From: Trebonia sp963759545
GTDB lineage: Bacteria; Actinomycetota; Actinomycetes; Streptosporangiales; Streptosporangiaceae
Direction: 5' to 3'
DNA length: 64,000 nt
Assembly: GCA_963759545.1 (NCBI GenBank)
Contig: CAVXAB010000031.1
Coordinates: 180,475-244,474, forward strand
Each line of letters starts with the position of its first letter. The first letter of the stretch is position 1. The notes beneath the pieces are model-generated. The model was not told the origin of the DNA and made no database searches. It saw nothing but the letters and a program-made list of their open reading frames with translations. The position numbers were made by a program, and so were the translations under genes. Positions 7,330 through 15,961 of the stretch are shown here, one piece after another.

Positions 7330-9468
7330 TCACTGCACGATGATCAGGCCGGTGTTCTGCGGGAAGGCCGGGTCGTTGTAGTAGTGCTCGCCCGGCGTAC
7401 GGAAAGTGTGCGTGTAGGACTTGCCCGGTGCCAGAGTCCCGCTGTCGAATTCGTGGTCAAAGAACGACACCGCGCCGTGCGAGTGCACGTTATCGGCCGG
7501 GTTGATGAACGTCACCGTCGTCCCTGCCGCGACGGTCAGCGCCTGGGGCGCCATCGCGTTCTGCGCGGTGGTGCTCTCAGTGCTGCCCGGCGAGCCGGTG
7601 GCGGTGTCCCAGATCCGGCCGAGGGTGACGGTGTTCTTTGCCGTCGCCCCGGTCACCGGCGTGGCCGTGATGGGGTTGCGGGTGGGCGGCGGGGCCGGCG
7701 TGGCCGCCTGCGCCACGGTGCCGCCAAGCTTGAACGCCCACAGGTTGTCGCCGTAGGGGGTGGCGGGGCCGATCGGCTCCCACTCGCCGCCGGCCAGGAT
7801 CGCGATGTACTGCTCGCCGTCTATCTCGTAGCTGATCGGGCAGGTGTTCGCCCCGGCCCCGCACTGCCAGGTCCACAGCTCCTCGCCGGTCGCGTCGTCC
7901 ATCGCGGCGAGCGTGCCGTCCGGGCGGCCCTGGAAGAGCAGCCGCCCGGCGGTGGAGAGCACCCCGGTGCCGAGCGACAGCCACCACTTGCTCGGCTTGC
8001 GCCAGACGACGGTGTTGGTGCGCGGGTCCATGGCGGCCAGGCCGCCCGCCATGTACTCGCCGTACGGGCGCGGGGTCTCCGACAGTCCGTTCTGGCCGTT
8101 GGAGTACGCGGTGTCGATCAGGCTGTAGCCGACGTACACGTACCCGGTGTCCAGGCTGAACGAGTCGTAGGCCCAGTTACCGCCGCCGACCGCGCCGGGG
8201 AAGATGATGGTCGGGCGGTCCCAGGTGGGCGTGAAGATCGGTCCCGTGGGATAGAAGGGCACCGGCCTGGTGGCGTCGTTGGCGCTCGGGTACTGCTCGG
8301 GGACGAAGGGCTCGCCGCGGGGGAACGGCTGGGTCGGCCAGGTGAGCTGCCGCGAGTCCTGCGGGACGGGGCGCTCCTTAACGCCCTGCACGGGGTCTCC
8401 GGTGGCTCGGTCCAGGATGTAGAACATGCCCGCCTTGCTGCCGTAGACGACGACCTTGCGTACTCTGCCGTCAATTTCCAGGTCGGCGAGGACAGGTGCC
8501 ATGACGTTGTCGCAGTCCCACAGGTCGTGGTGGACCGACTGGAAGTGCCAGCGGCGGGTCCCGGTCTTGGCGTCGAGCGCGACCAGCGAGTTGGCGAACA
8601 GGTTGGTGCCTTCCCTGGTGGACCCGTCAGTGCGCGGGTAAGGGTTGCCGAACGCCCAGTACACCGTGCCGAGGTCGGGATCTATCGCCGGGTGGACCCA
8701 GGGGACGGCCCCGCCCGACTCCCATGAGGTGCCCGCCCAGGTGTCGTTGCCGAACTCGCCTGGCCCTGGGCAGCTCCAGAAGGTCCACACGATGGCGCCG
8801 GTGGCCGCGTCGAGCGCGTACGCGTGGCCGCGCGCGCCGGAGACGCTGCCGTTCATGCCGATGTAGACGAGCCCGTCGAAGTAGGTGGCCGCGGCGGCGA
8901 GGACTCCGGGAGAAAGACCGTGCTGCGGCTCGTTGAGCAGCGGCGTCTGCCAGACGATGGCCCCGGTCCGCTGGTCGAGCGCGTAGGCGATGTTCGCGCC
9001 AGAGGTGGAGAAGACCAGGCCCTGGCCGAGCCCGACGCCGCGCATGTCCGTGGTGGCCTGCGGGCTCCCGATCGCTGTCTTCCAGATGACCTCGCCGGTC
9101 TTGCCGTTGACGGCGAACACGTTCTGCTGTGTCGTCTGGACGTAAAGCACGCCGTCCTGCGCGACCACCGTGCACTCCTGGTACTGGGCCGTGCTGCCGC
9201 CCTCGAGCTGGGTGTGCCAGGCGCCGCCGAGCCGACGCACGGTGCCCCGGTTGATCTGGCCGAGCGTTGAGTAGTTCTTGTTGCCCAGGTCCCCGCCCAC
9301 CTTGGGGAAGTCCTTGCCCGCCACGCCCATGCTCGCGGGCTGCGCCGGTGCCGGCCGGGTCGTGCCGGACGGTGCGGCCGTGGCCGCCCGCGCGGACGTT
9401 GACGAGGCGAGCGCGACGGTGCCCGCGGTCGCGGCGGCGCTGGTTGTCAGGAACTGGCGTCTGTCCAC
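7330..9468 (-). CDS. Tat-exported PQQ-dependent dehydrogenase with C-terminal cupredoxin-like domain
   Basis: GTG 9468 is preceded on its strand by AGGAGGTTTCC. The N-terminus MDRRQFLTTSAAATAGTVAL is a twin-arginine signal. The central about 550 residues are an eight-bladed quinoprotein propeller with repeated W-x-x-x and AxDxxTG motifs. The region WHFQSVHHDLWDCDN contains the Asp expected to act as base and calcium ligand. A proline/threonine linker leads to a final about 100-residue beta domain (VTFINPADNVHSHGAVSF ... TPGEHYYN) that looks like a cupredoxin, but the usual Cys-x-x-His ligand loop is absent, so copper binding is doubtful. It should oxidise alcohols or sugars outside the membrane. 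The 17-bp palindrome at 9481-9497 adjoins its ribosome site. Confidence 0.85.
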   Translation of the reverse strand: MDRRQFLTTSAAATAGTVALASSTSARAATAAPSGTTRPAPAQPASMGVAGKDFPKVGGDLGNKNYSTLGQINRGTVRRLGGAWHTQLEGGSTAQYQECTVVAQDGVLYVQTTQQNVFAVNGKTGEVIWKTAIGSPQATTDMRGVGLGQGLVFSTSGANIAYALDQRTGAIVWQTPLLNEPQHGLSPGVLAAAATYFDGLVYIGMNGSVSGARGHAYALDAATGAIVWTFWSCPGPGEFGNDTWAGTSWESGGAVPWVHPAIDPDLGTVYWAFGNPYPRTDGSTREGTNLFANSLVALDAKTGTRRWHFQSVHHDLWDCDNVMAPVLADLEIDGRVRKVVVYGSKAGMFYILDRATGDPVQGVKERPVPQDSRQLTWPTQPFPRGEPFVPEQYPSANDATRPVPFYPTGPIFTPTWDRPTIIFPGAVGGGNWAYDSFSLDTGYVYVGYSLIDTAYSNGQNGLSETPRPYGEYMAGGLAAMDPRTNTVVWRKPSKWWLSLGTGVLSTAGRLLFQGRPDGTLAAMDDATGEELWTWQCGAGANTCPISYEIDGEQYIAILAGGEWEPIGPATPYGDNLWAFKLGGTVAQAATPAPPPTRNPITATPVTGATAKNTVTLGRIWDTATGSPGSTESTTAQNAMAPQALTVAAGTTVTFINPADNVHSHGAVSFFDHEFDSGTLAPGKSYTHTFRTPGEHYYNDPAFPQNTGLIIVQ

Positions 9469-9480
9469 CGGAAACCTCCT

Positions 9481-9497
9481 GATCCACTAGGTGGATC
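9481..9497. promoter_or_regulatory. 17-bp palindrome in the leader of the PQQ dehydrogenase gene
   Basis: GATCCAC-TAG-GTGGATC has perfect 7-bp arms and touches the AGGAGG of the reverse-strand gene. A site here could block transcription or ribosome loading. The GGATC half-site is shared with the 9607 repeat and with the family A hairpins. Confidence 0.5.
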
Positions 9498-9606
9498 GAT
9501 CGAACCATGGAATGGACTAAAGCTAACCGCGCCACTTGGCCTGCGCAAGACCCGCGAGACCCCTTGTGTCAATCGGGAAGCCGTGTTTAAAGTTGCGTGA
9601 ACCAAT

Positions 9607-9628
9607 TAGCGGACCTATTGATCCGCTA
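9607..9628. promoter_or_regulatory. inverted repeat upstream of the ThuA-like gene
   Basis: TAGCGGA and TCCGCTA form 7-bp arms with an 8-base spacer, 22 bases before the ThuA-like start. The motif resembles the 9481 palindrome, so both divergent genes may answer to one regulator (inference). Confidence 0.45.
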
Positions 9629-9649
9629 TGCGGACCTAAGGAGGTCGGC

Positions 9650-10669
9650 ATGAGAAAACGGACCATGCTGCTGGCCGCCGCCACCGCTCTGGTCACCGCC
9701 GTGTCGCTTGGGTTCGGCGCGGGTGCGATGGCGTCGGCGTCGAATTCAGCCAGCGGCGACCAGGCGAACGGCTACACGACTAACGGCTACACGGACCTGG
9801 GCTCGTTCCCCGAGCCGCAGGTGTGCCACGGCACCGACCCGGCGTGCTATCACGACTGGGGCAACTTCGACCCGGCTAAGAACGGCTACCACCTGCTCGT
9901 TTACACCTACACGAACGGGCCGAGGCACGCCGACCTGGGACCGGCACTCGGGCCCGGGCTCGACCCGCCGCTCACGGCAGGCAACGTCGTGCAGAACTCG
10001 CTCATCGCGATGGGCAAGGCGCACGGCTTCAGCGTGGACTGGACCGAGGATGAGTCGGTCTTCGCCAACCCCGCGACGCTGTTCAAGTACAACGCCATCT
10101 TGTTCTTCACGTCGCGCAACGTCCTTGACGACGCGGGAGAGACCGCACTGCGCGTCTACATCGAGGGCGGCGGTGCGTTCATCGGCGTGCACAACGCCTT
10201 CGGCACCAACTACAACTGGGACTGGTTCCGCGGCCTCCTCGGCGGCGCCGAGTTGTACGACCACGCCGCCGAGCAGACAGGAACGGTCGATGTCCTCGAC
10301 CCGGACGACGCTTCCACCAAGGGACTGCCGAAGACGTGGACCGGCGAGGATGAGTGGTACAACCTGGTGCCAGCCCCGCAAGGCGTGCGGTTCCTCGCCT
10401 CGGTCGACGACAGCACACTCAAGCAGGGGCAGCAGGGCTACTACGGCGACCCGGGCATGGGGGCGTTCCACCCCGTCACCTGGTGCCAGTACTACGACGG
10501 CGGCAAGGCGTGGCTGACCACGCTCGGCCACGATGCGGGCGACTGGCAGACGGGGTCCACGTTCCCCGGTGCGCAGTACTTCCAGCAGATGCTCCTCGGC
10601 GGCATCGAGAGCGCGATGGGCATGACGTCGTTCTGCCAGGGACCAGCCCAGCACCAGAATGGCTCCTGA
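9650..10669 (+). CDS. secreted ThuA-like (trehalose-utilisation fold) protein
   Basis: ATG 9650 follows TAAGGAGGTCGGC, a strong ribosome site, so the frame further upstream was not used. A Sec signal peptide is clear (MRKRTMLLAAATALVTAVSL, likely cut after ASASA). The mature part has the class I glutamine-amidotransferase-like ThuA fold: NSLIAMGKAHGFSVDWTED, YNAILFFTSRN, GGGAFIGVHNAF, then HPVTWCQYYDGGKAWLTTLGHD near the end. ThuA-like domains are often fused to or encoded beside quinoprotein or sugar oxidoreductases; here the divergent neighbour is a PQQ dehydrogenase and the next gene a flavoprotein. Four Cys may form disulfides. Biochemical role is unknown. The last 11 bases overlap the next gene. 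Confidence 0.8.
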   Translation: MRKRTMLLAAATALVTAVSLGFGAGAMASASNSASGDQANGYTTNGYTDLGSFPEPQVCHGTDPACYHDWGNFDPAKNGYHLLVYTYTNGPRHADLGPALGPGLDPPLTAGNVVQNSLIAMGKAHGFSVDWTEDESVFANPATLFKYNAILFFTSRNVLDDAGETALRVYIEGGGAFIGVHNAFGTNYNWDWFRGLLGGAELYDHAAEQTGTVDVLDPDDASTKGLPKTWTGEDEWYNLVPAPQGVRFLASVDDSTLKQGQQGYYGDPGMGAFHPVTWCQYYDGGKAWLTTLGHDAGDWQTGSTFPGAQYFQQMLLGGIESAMGMTSFCQGPAQHQNGS

Positions 10670-12421
10670 CCTCAACCGCGAGCAGCACCAGCCGGCCACC
10701 GGGACCGACGTCCTGGTGGCCGGCAGTGGTGCCGCCGGACTTACCGCGGCCCTGGCCGCCGCCGCCGGCGGCGCGCGCGTGCTGCTCGTCGAGCGGGCGG
10801 CGGCGATCGGCGGCACCACGGCGCTGTCGTTCGGCCGGGTGTGGGTGCCCGCCAGCCATCACGCGCCCGGCGACAGCCAGGAGGCGGCCCGTGCCTACCT
10901 GACCGGACTGTTCAGCGACCGCTACCAGCACATGACCGAGGCGTTCATCGCCGGTGCGCCCGCCATGGCGCGGTTCGTCGAACGCCACGCTCCCGTCCGC
11001 TTCGCCCCGTGCCTCAACTACCCCGACTACCATCCAGGGCGGCCGGGCGCGTCCAAGGGCGGGCGGGCGCTCGACATCACCCCGGTGCGGCTAACAGACC
11101 TGACACCGCTCGCGGCCGCGGTGCGGACGCCGCCGGGCTACGTTCCGCTCACGCACGCCGAATGGGAGCGCTGGCGGTTTCCCGACCGGTTCGACTGGCC
11201 GCTGCTCGACGAGCGCAACCGCCGCGGCATCCGGCCGGCGGCACCGCACTCGCCGCCGCGCTGCTCGACGGCGCGGTCCGGGCAGGCGTCCGGGTGCTGA
11301 CCGCCACCCGGTTGCGGGAGGTGCGCTTCGATAACAGCGGCGCGGTGCACGTCGCGGTCATCGACCGCGGCGGCGGCCACCGGGACGAGGTAAGAACCTC
11401 TGCGGTGATCCTGGCCACCGGCGGCTTTGACCGGGACGCGGACCTGCGGGCCAGGTTCCTCCCGCCGCCTGTCACCGCGACCGGGGCAGCCCCGGGGAAC
11501 ACCGGGGACGCGCTGCGCATCGCCGCCGACGCTGGCGCCGTGATCGAGAACGGCGGCCAGGGCTGGTGGATGCCGATGACCCCGGTGCCCGGCCTGACCA
11601 TCGAGGGCGCGCCGTTCTACCAGTCGCTCATCCGCGAGCGCGCGCTGCCTCGCCAGATCGTGGTCAACGGCGCAGGCCACCGCTTCGCCGACGAGGCGCT
11701 GCCCTACAACGAGTTCTGCAAGGCCATGAACGACCCGGGGGCCGCGGGCGTCTACCCGAACAGGGTCGCCTGGATGATCTTGGACGAGGGCTTCCGGCGC
11801 CGCTACACCTTCCCCGCGGCGAGGCCGGGCGCGGACCTGCCCAGCTGGGCCCTGCGGGCCGAGTCCGTCGCCGAGCTGGCCGAGAAGACCGGCATGCCCG
11901 CGGACGGGCTCACCGCCACCATCGACAAGTGGAACGACGACTGCGCGGCCGGCGTGGACCGCTCGTTCGGCCGCGGCGAGAGCGCCTATGAACGGTTCAT
12001 GGGCGATCCCGGTGCCGGACCGCAGCCGAACCTCGGCCCGCTCGACCAGCCGCCCTACTACGCGGTCCAGGTGCTCTGCGGCACGATCGGCACCAAGGCG
12101 GGCCCCGTCACCAGCGCGAGCGCCCAGGTGCTCACCGCCACCGGGCGCCCGGTTGCCGGCCTGTACGCCGCGGGCAACGCCGCGGCCTTCTGGACCGCTG
12201 ACGGCTACCCAGGGCCCGGTGCCACCCTCGGCGTCGCCATGACCATGGGCTATCTCGCGGGCCGCCACGCCGCCACGGCGGCCCTCAAGGGCCGCCGCGC
12301 CGCAGCAGTCGCCGCGCCGTCGCCGTCGCCGCCGCCGTCGCCGCGCCGCCGCCGCCGCGACTCGCCGCAGCCGCAGCGAGCGCGGCGACCGCAAGACGGC
12401 AAGACAACCAAAGGTAACTAG
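10659..12421 (+). CDS. FAD-dependent fumarate-reductase/ketosteroid-dehydrogenase-type flavoprotein, one frameshift
   Basis: The N-terminal half runs from ATG 10659 in one frame: dinucleotide-binding VLVAGSGAAGLTAALAAAAG, then ERAAAIGGTTALSFGRVWVP. At about 11230-11242 the sense switches by one base, and the rest continues in another frame to 12421 (GGTALAAALL, SAVILATGGFD, GTIGTKAGPVT, GLYAAGNAAAFWTADGYPGPGATLG). Together they match the whole family length of about 550 residues. The reaction would be FAD-linked reduction or desaturation. The last about 40 residues are Pro/Arg-rich low complexity from GCC/GCA triplet runs and may be an extension. Its stop codon overlaps, tail to tail, the stop of livF on the other strand. 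Read error or genuine lesion cannot be told apart here. Confidence 0.75.
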
Positions 12422-13174
12422 ACGCCGAGGTACACCGAACGGACGCGGGGGTTCTCGCGCAGTTCGGCGGAGGTGCCCGTCAGGGCAAGCTCGCCATTCT
12501 CTAGCACCAGGCAGTCGGTACGTGGCCTCAAAGGTGAGCATGGCGTTCTGCTCGACAAGCAGCAGGCTCAGCCCGTCGTCGCGCAGCTTCCGCAGCGTCT
12601 CGCCGATGACCTCGACGAGCTTCGGTGACAGCCCCATGGACGGCTCGTCGAGCAGCAGCAGCACCGGCCTGGCCATCAGCGCCCGGCCGATGGCGAGCAT
12701 CTGCTGCTGCCCGCCGGACAGCGCGCCCGCCAGCCGGCCGCGCATCTCGCCGAGCACGGGGAACACGTCGTAGACCGACGCGAGGGTGTCTTTCGTATCG
12801 CCGTTCCAGCGCCGCGCGTAGGCGCCGAGCAGCAGGTTCTTCTCCACGCTGAGCCCAGGGAAGACGTGCCTGCCCTCCGGCACGTACCCGATGCCGAGCC
12901 GCACCATGTCCCTGGCGGGCACCCGGGTGAGGTCCCGGTCACCGAACCGCACCGAGCCCGCCGCCCGCGGCACCAGGCCCATGAGCGCCCGCAGCGTCGA
13001 GGTCTTGCCCGCGCCGTTCGCGCCGATCAGGCCGACCGACTGGCCGGCCCCGACGGTAAAGCTGACCGACCGCACCGCGGAAACGCCGCCGTACCTGACC
13101 GCGAGGTCGCTGACGACAAGCTCCTGCGGTGCGACGGCACCCTCGGCGGAGCCGCCGAACCCAAGACGCCTCAT
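12418..13174 (-). CDS. livF: branched-chain-amino-acid-type ABC transporter ATP-binding protein LivF, frameshift near the end
   Basis: Start ATG 13174 overlaps the livG stop (ATGA). Walker A is GANGAGKTST, the signature LSGGQQQ, Walker B LLLLDEPSMGL, and the H-loop position reads LLLVEQNAML. At about 12515-12524 the frame slips: the continuous frame turns into nonsense, whereas the shifted frame gives the expected LivF ending (CLVLENGELALTGTSAEL ... RSVYLGV) and stops at 12418. It energises import with LivG. It is the last gene of the reverse operon and its stop overlaps that of the convergent flavoprotein gene. Confidence 0.85.
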
Positions 13175-13995
13175 TGCGAAGCCTCCATGCCCTGCCGCGC
13201 GGGCAGTTCCGACGGCGCCGGCAGCGCCGACTTCCCGAGGTACGCCTCAAGGACCGCGGGGTGGCGCGCCACGTCCGCGGGCAGGCCCTCGGCGATCACG
13301 GTGCCGCTGTCCAGCACGATAACCCGTTCGCAGAGCGACATCACCAGTCCCATGTTGTGCTCGATGAGCACCACGGTGACGCCGCTGTCCCTGATGGACC
13401 TGACGATCGTCGCCAGCTGGGACCGCTCCTCGCCGTTCAGCCCGGCCGCGGGCTCGTCGAGCAGCAGCAGCCGGGGGGAAGAGGCCATCGCCCGCGCGAT
13501 CTCCAGCCGCCGCTGTATCCCGTAGGGCAGCGACCCGGGCAGCGCGGAGCCGAACTGCGCGAGGCCAAAGCGGGCAAGCAGCGCGGAAGCCCGGACCTTC
13601 AGCGACCGGTCATGCCGCCAGACCCCCGGCCACCAGAAGACGTACCGCCAGCTCCACCAGGTGCGGGTGCGGTCAAGCGAGACCAGCAGGTTGTCCGTCA
13701 CACTGAGGTTGCGGAACAGCCGCAGGTGCTGGAACGTGCGGGCGACCCCGAGCCGGGAGACCCGGTGTGACGGCGCGCCGGAGATCACCTGGCCGTCCAG
13801 GGTGACCCGGCCGCTCGACGGCCGGTAGAGCCCGCTGATCACGTTGAAAAGCGTGGTCTTGCCGGAACCGTTGGGGCCCACGATGCCGAGGATCTCACCC
13901 GAGCGAACACCCAGCGACACGTCGTTAAGCGCGACCACCCCGCGGAACCGCATCGTCAGGTGCGACACCTCAAGCTGCACCTCGCCAGCAGGCAC
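13171..13995 (-). CDS. livG: branched-chain-amino-acid-type ABC transporter ATP-binding protein LivG
   Basis: Walker A GPNGSGKTT, LivG-type signature region LPYGIQRRLEIARA, Walker B LLLLDEPAAGL and IEHNMGLVMSLCERV are all present. The start is unclear: the frame is open to 14136 through a 15-bp repeat tract that supplies several in-frame GTG codons (13978-13980, 13993-13995, 14008-14010, 14023-14025, 14038-14040). I give the one nearest the conserved LEVSHLTMRF with a short leader. Without one extra C in the tract this frame would be continuous with livM, making a permease-ATPase fusion. The stop overlaps the livF start by four bases. Confidence 0.85.
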   Translation of the reverse strand: MPAGEVQLEVSHLTMRFRGVVALNDVSLGVRSGEILGIVGPNGSGKTTLFNVISGLYRPSSGRVTLDGQVISGAPSHRVSRLGVARTFQHLRLFRNLSVTDNLLVSLDRTRTWWSWRYVFWWPGVWRHDRSLKVRASALLARFGLAQFGSALPGSLPYGIQRRLEIARAMASSPRLLLLDEPAAGLNGEERSQLATIVRSIRDSGVTVVLIEHNMGLVMSLCERVIVLDSGTVIAEGLPADVARHPAVLEAYLGKSALPAPSELPARQGMEASQ

Positions 13996-15067
13996 GGACC
14001 CGGCAGGCACGGACCCGGCAGGCACGGACCCGGCAGGCACGGACCCCGGCAGGCACGGACCCGGCAGGCACAAGCGGCTGGAACGGCTCAAGCGCCGCCA
14101 CCGCGCCGCCACCGCGCCGGCTCCGGTAGACCCCAACCACCCGGGAAGGGATCCCGGCGAGCCCGGTCGGCGCGAACACGACGACCGCCACCACCACGAG
14201 CCCGTACCCGAGCTGGGCGTAGGCGGCGAGGTTGATCAGCTCCTGTTGCACCACGGTCAGCGCGATGGCACCGATCACGCACCCCGCCAGGGACTGCCGC
14301 CCGCCGATGATGACCATGGCGAGCAGCAGGAACATGTCGGCGAGGCTGAACGTCTCCGGCGCGATGTAGTGGATAAGCCCGGCGTACAGCACGCCCGCCG
14401 CGCCGCCGTAGACGCTGGCGAGGACGAAGGCGATCATCCGCAGCCGCCGGATCTCGACGCCGGCCGCGCCCGCGGCCAGCGGGTCGTCCCGCATCGCCCG
14501 CATCCGCCGCCCGAGCGGGGTGCGCACGATGAACAGGCCGACCCCGAGCCCGGCGGCCAGCACGATCAGCTCCAGGTAGTAATAGAGGTAGTCGCTCGTC
14601 AGGTCGATGCCAAACAGCGGCGGCGTGGGTATCCCCGAGATGCCGGAGTCGCCGTTGGTGATCGGCGCGTTGGTGATCCAGTCGATGAACGCGACGGCGA
14701 GACCCAGCGTGACGATGCCCAGGTAATGCGACTGGACCCGGAGCGCGGGCGTCCCGACGACCAGCCCCATCACCACGGTCGCGAGCATCGCGAGTACCGC
14801 GGCGGTCCAGAAGCCGTAGCCGTAGTGCGTCGTGAGGATCGCGGTCGCGTACGCCCCGGCGCCGAAGAACGCGATCTGCGCCAGGTTGACCTGCCCGGCG
14901 ATGCCCATGACGAGGCCCATCCCGATCGCGAGCAGCGCGAACAGCAGCGCGGTGTCGGCGACGCTGATCCAGTAGATGTTCAGCTGGTAGGGCAGCAGCC
15001 ACGCGACCACCGCGAGAACGACGAGCCCGCCAAGACGCGCAAAACGCGGGGACCGGACAAGGCTCAC
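13970..15067 (-). CDS. livM: branched-chain-amino-acid-type ABC transporter permease LivM
   Basis: GTG 15067 overlaps the livH stop (GTGA), a better start than the longer open frame upstream. The protein has about nine or ten hydrophobic segments and the family loop RTPLGRRMRAMRDDPLAAGAAG that contacts the ATPase. GIAGQVNLAQIAFFGAGAYA and MFLLLAMVIIGGRQSLAGCVIGA are typical of LivM. The last about 35 residues come from the 15-bp repeat tract, first VPAGSVPAG and then RACRV units, ending at 13970 inside livG. The tail is probably an artefact of the one-base insertion. Forms the membrane channel with LivH. Confidence 0.88.
   Translation of the reverse strand: MSLVRSPRFARLGGLVVLAVVAWLLPYQLNIYWISVADTALLFALLAIGMGLVMGIAGQVNLAQIAFFGAGAYATAILTTHYGYGFWTAAVLAMLATVVMGLVVGTPALRVQSHYLGIVTLGLAVAFIDWITNAPITNGDSGISGIPTPPLFGIDLTSDYLYYYLELIVLAAGLGVGLFIVRTPLGRRMRAMRDDPLAAGAAGVEIRRLRMIAFVLASVYGGAAGVLYAGLIHYIAPETFSLADMFLLLAMVIIGGRQSLAGCVIGAIALTVVQQELINLAAYAQLGYGLVVVAVVVFAPTGLAGIPSRVVGVYRSRRGGGAVAALEPFQPLVPAGSVPAGVRACRVRACRVRACRVRACWRGAA
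13988..14073. repeat. 15-bp minisatellite at the livM/livG junction
   Basis: About 5.7 copies of GGCACGGACCCGGCA (on the + strand). Read from the reverse strand it encodes VPAGS per unit. The unit at 14041-14047 has four C instead of three, making it 16 bp and shifting the frame: on one side LivM reads VPAGS, on the other RACRV, while LivG reads VPAGS only beyond the slip. Confidence 0.9.
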
Positions 15068-15933
15068 GCCCGGTTCACCGTCCTCTCGCCGAAGATCCCG
15101 GTCGGCCGGATCATCACCAGCACGGTGAACACCACGAACGTGACCAGGTCGGAGTAGCCCTGGAACCACTGGGCGGCGAACGAGCCGATAACCCCGATGC
15201 CAAGGCCGCCGACGATGGCGCCTGGCACGCTGCCGAAGCCGCCGAGGATCGCCGCGGCGAACCCGTCGATGCCGAGCGAGTCACCCATCGTCGGCGAGAC
15301 GTACAGCATGGGGCCGACCAGCGCGCCCGCCAGTGCGGCGAGCCCGGCGCCGATGGCGAACGAGATGGCGTTCGACCGGCCCACGTGAATGCCGACCGCC
15401 GTGGCCGCCTCATGGTCCATCGCCACCGCCTGCATGGCCGTGCCCTGCTTGGTGCGCTGCAGGAACAGCGTGAGCACGACCATCGCGATCGCGGTCACCA
15501 CGATGACCAGGATGTTGTAGGCGGGGATGCTCACCCCGCCGATGACCAGCGGTGCCGTCTGGACCGGGGAGCTGACCCCGCGTCCCGACGACGACCAGAT
15601 GAGGATGGCCACGGCCTCAAGCACGGTGCCGGCCCCGATGGTCCCGATCAGCATCAGGTCGAAGTCCTTGTTCTCGAGCGGGCGCAGCACCCGCTCGATG
15701 ACAAGACCGACCGCGGCGGTGACCAGCATGGCGGCCGGCACGGCCACCGCGAACGGCAGCCGTGCCGACAGGTAAAACGTGGACGCTACGTACGCGCCGA
15801 TCATCAGGACCGCGCCGTGGGCGAAGTTGACCAGGCCCATGGTCCGGTAGACCAGCGAGAAGCCGAGAGCGACCAGGGCGTAGACCGCCCCGAAGCTCAG
15901 GCCGCTGACGAGCGTTTGGAAGAAGGACTGCAC
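15064..15933 (-). CDS. livH: branched-chain-amino-acid-type ABC transporter permease LivH
   Basis: GTG 15933 (VQSFFQTLVSGLSFGAVYAL) follows GGGAGGCGACGAAGTA and gives the normal family length (289 residues). Hydrophobic segments fill the protein; FSLVYRTMGLVNFAHGAVLMIGAY and the ATPase-contact loop LQRTKQGTAMQAVAMDHEAA are diagnostic. AILGGFGSVPGAIVGGLGIG matches the conserved late helix. It sits 28 bases downstream of the binding-protein gene and overlaps livM, so the five transporter genes are one transcription unit. Confidence 0.9.
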   Translation of the reverse strand: MQSFFQTLVSGLSFGAVYALVALGFSLVYRTMGLVNFAHGAVLMIGAYVASTFYLSARLPFAVAVPAAMLVTAAVGLVIERVLRPLENKDFDLMLIGTIGAGTVLEAVAILIWSSSGRGVSSPVQTAPLVIGGVSIPAYNILVIVVTAIAMVVLTLFLQRTKQGTAMQAVAMDHEAATAVGIHVGRSNAISFAIGAGLAALAGALVGPMLYVSPTMGDSLGIDGFAAAILGGFGSVPGAIVGGLGIGVIGSFAAQWFQGYSDLVTFVVFTVLVMIRPTGIFGERTVNRA

Positions 15934-15961
15934 TACTTCGTCGCCTCCCGCGAGCGGCCCG

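Noticed and set aside
7243..8727. 494-residue open frame on the + strand within the PQQ dehydrogenase gene
   Set aside because: Shadow of the propeller repeats; no start signal and no domain.
11138..12417. Extension of the LivF reading frame through the flavoprotein gene
   Set aside because: It arises only because livF slips out of frame near 12520; the true LivF ending is in the other frame and stops at 12418.
13988..14073. CRISPR-like regular repeat at the livM/livG junction
   Set aside because: 15-bp head-to-tail units without spacers inside coding frames.
13844..15157. Long open frame on the + strand opposite livG/livM (437 residues, rich in Asp, His, Arg)
   Set aside because: It is the antisense of conserved transporter genes, with composition typical of high-GC shadows and no domain.
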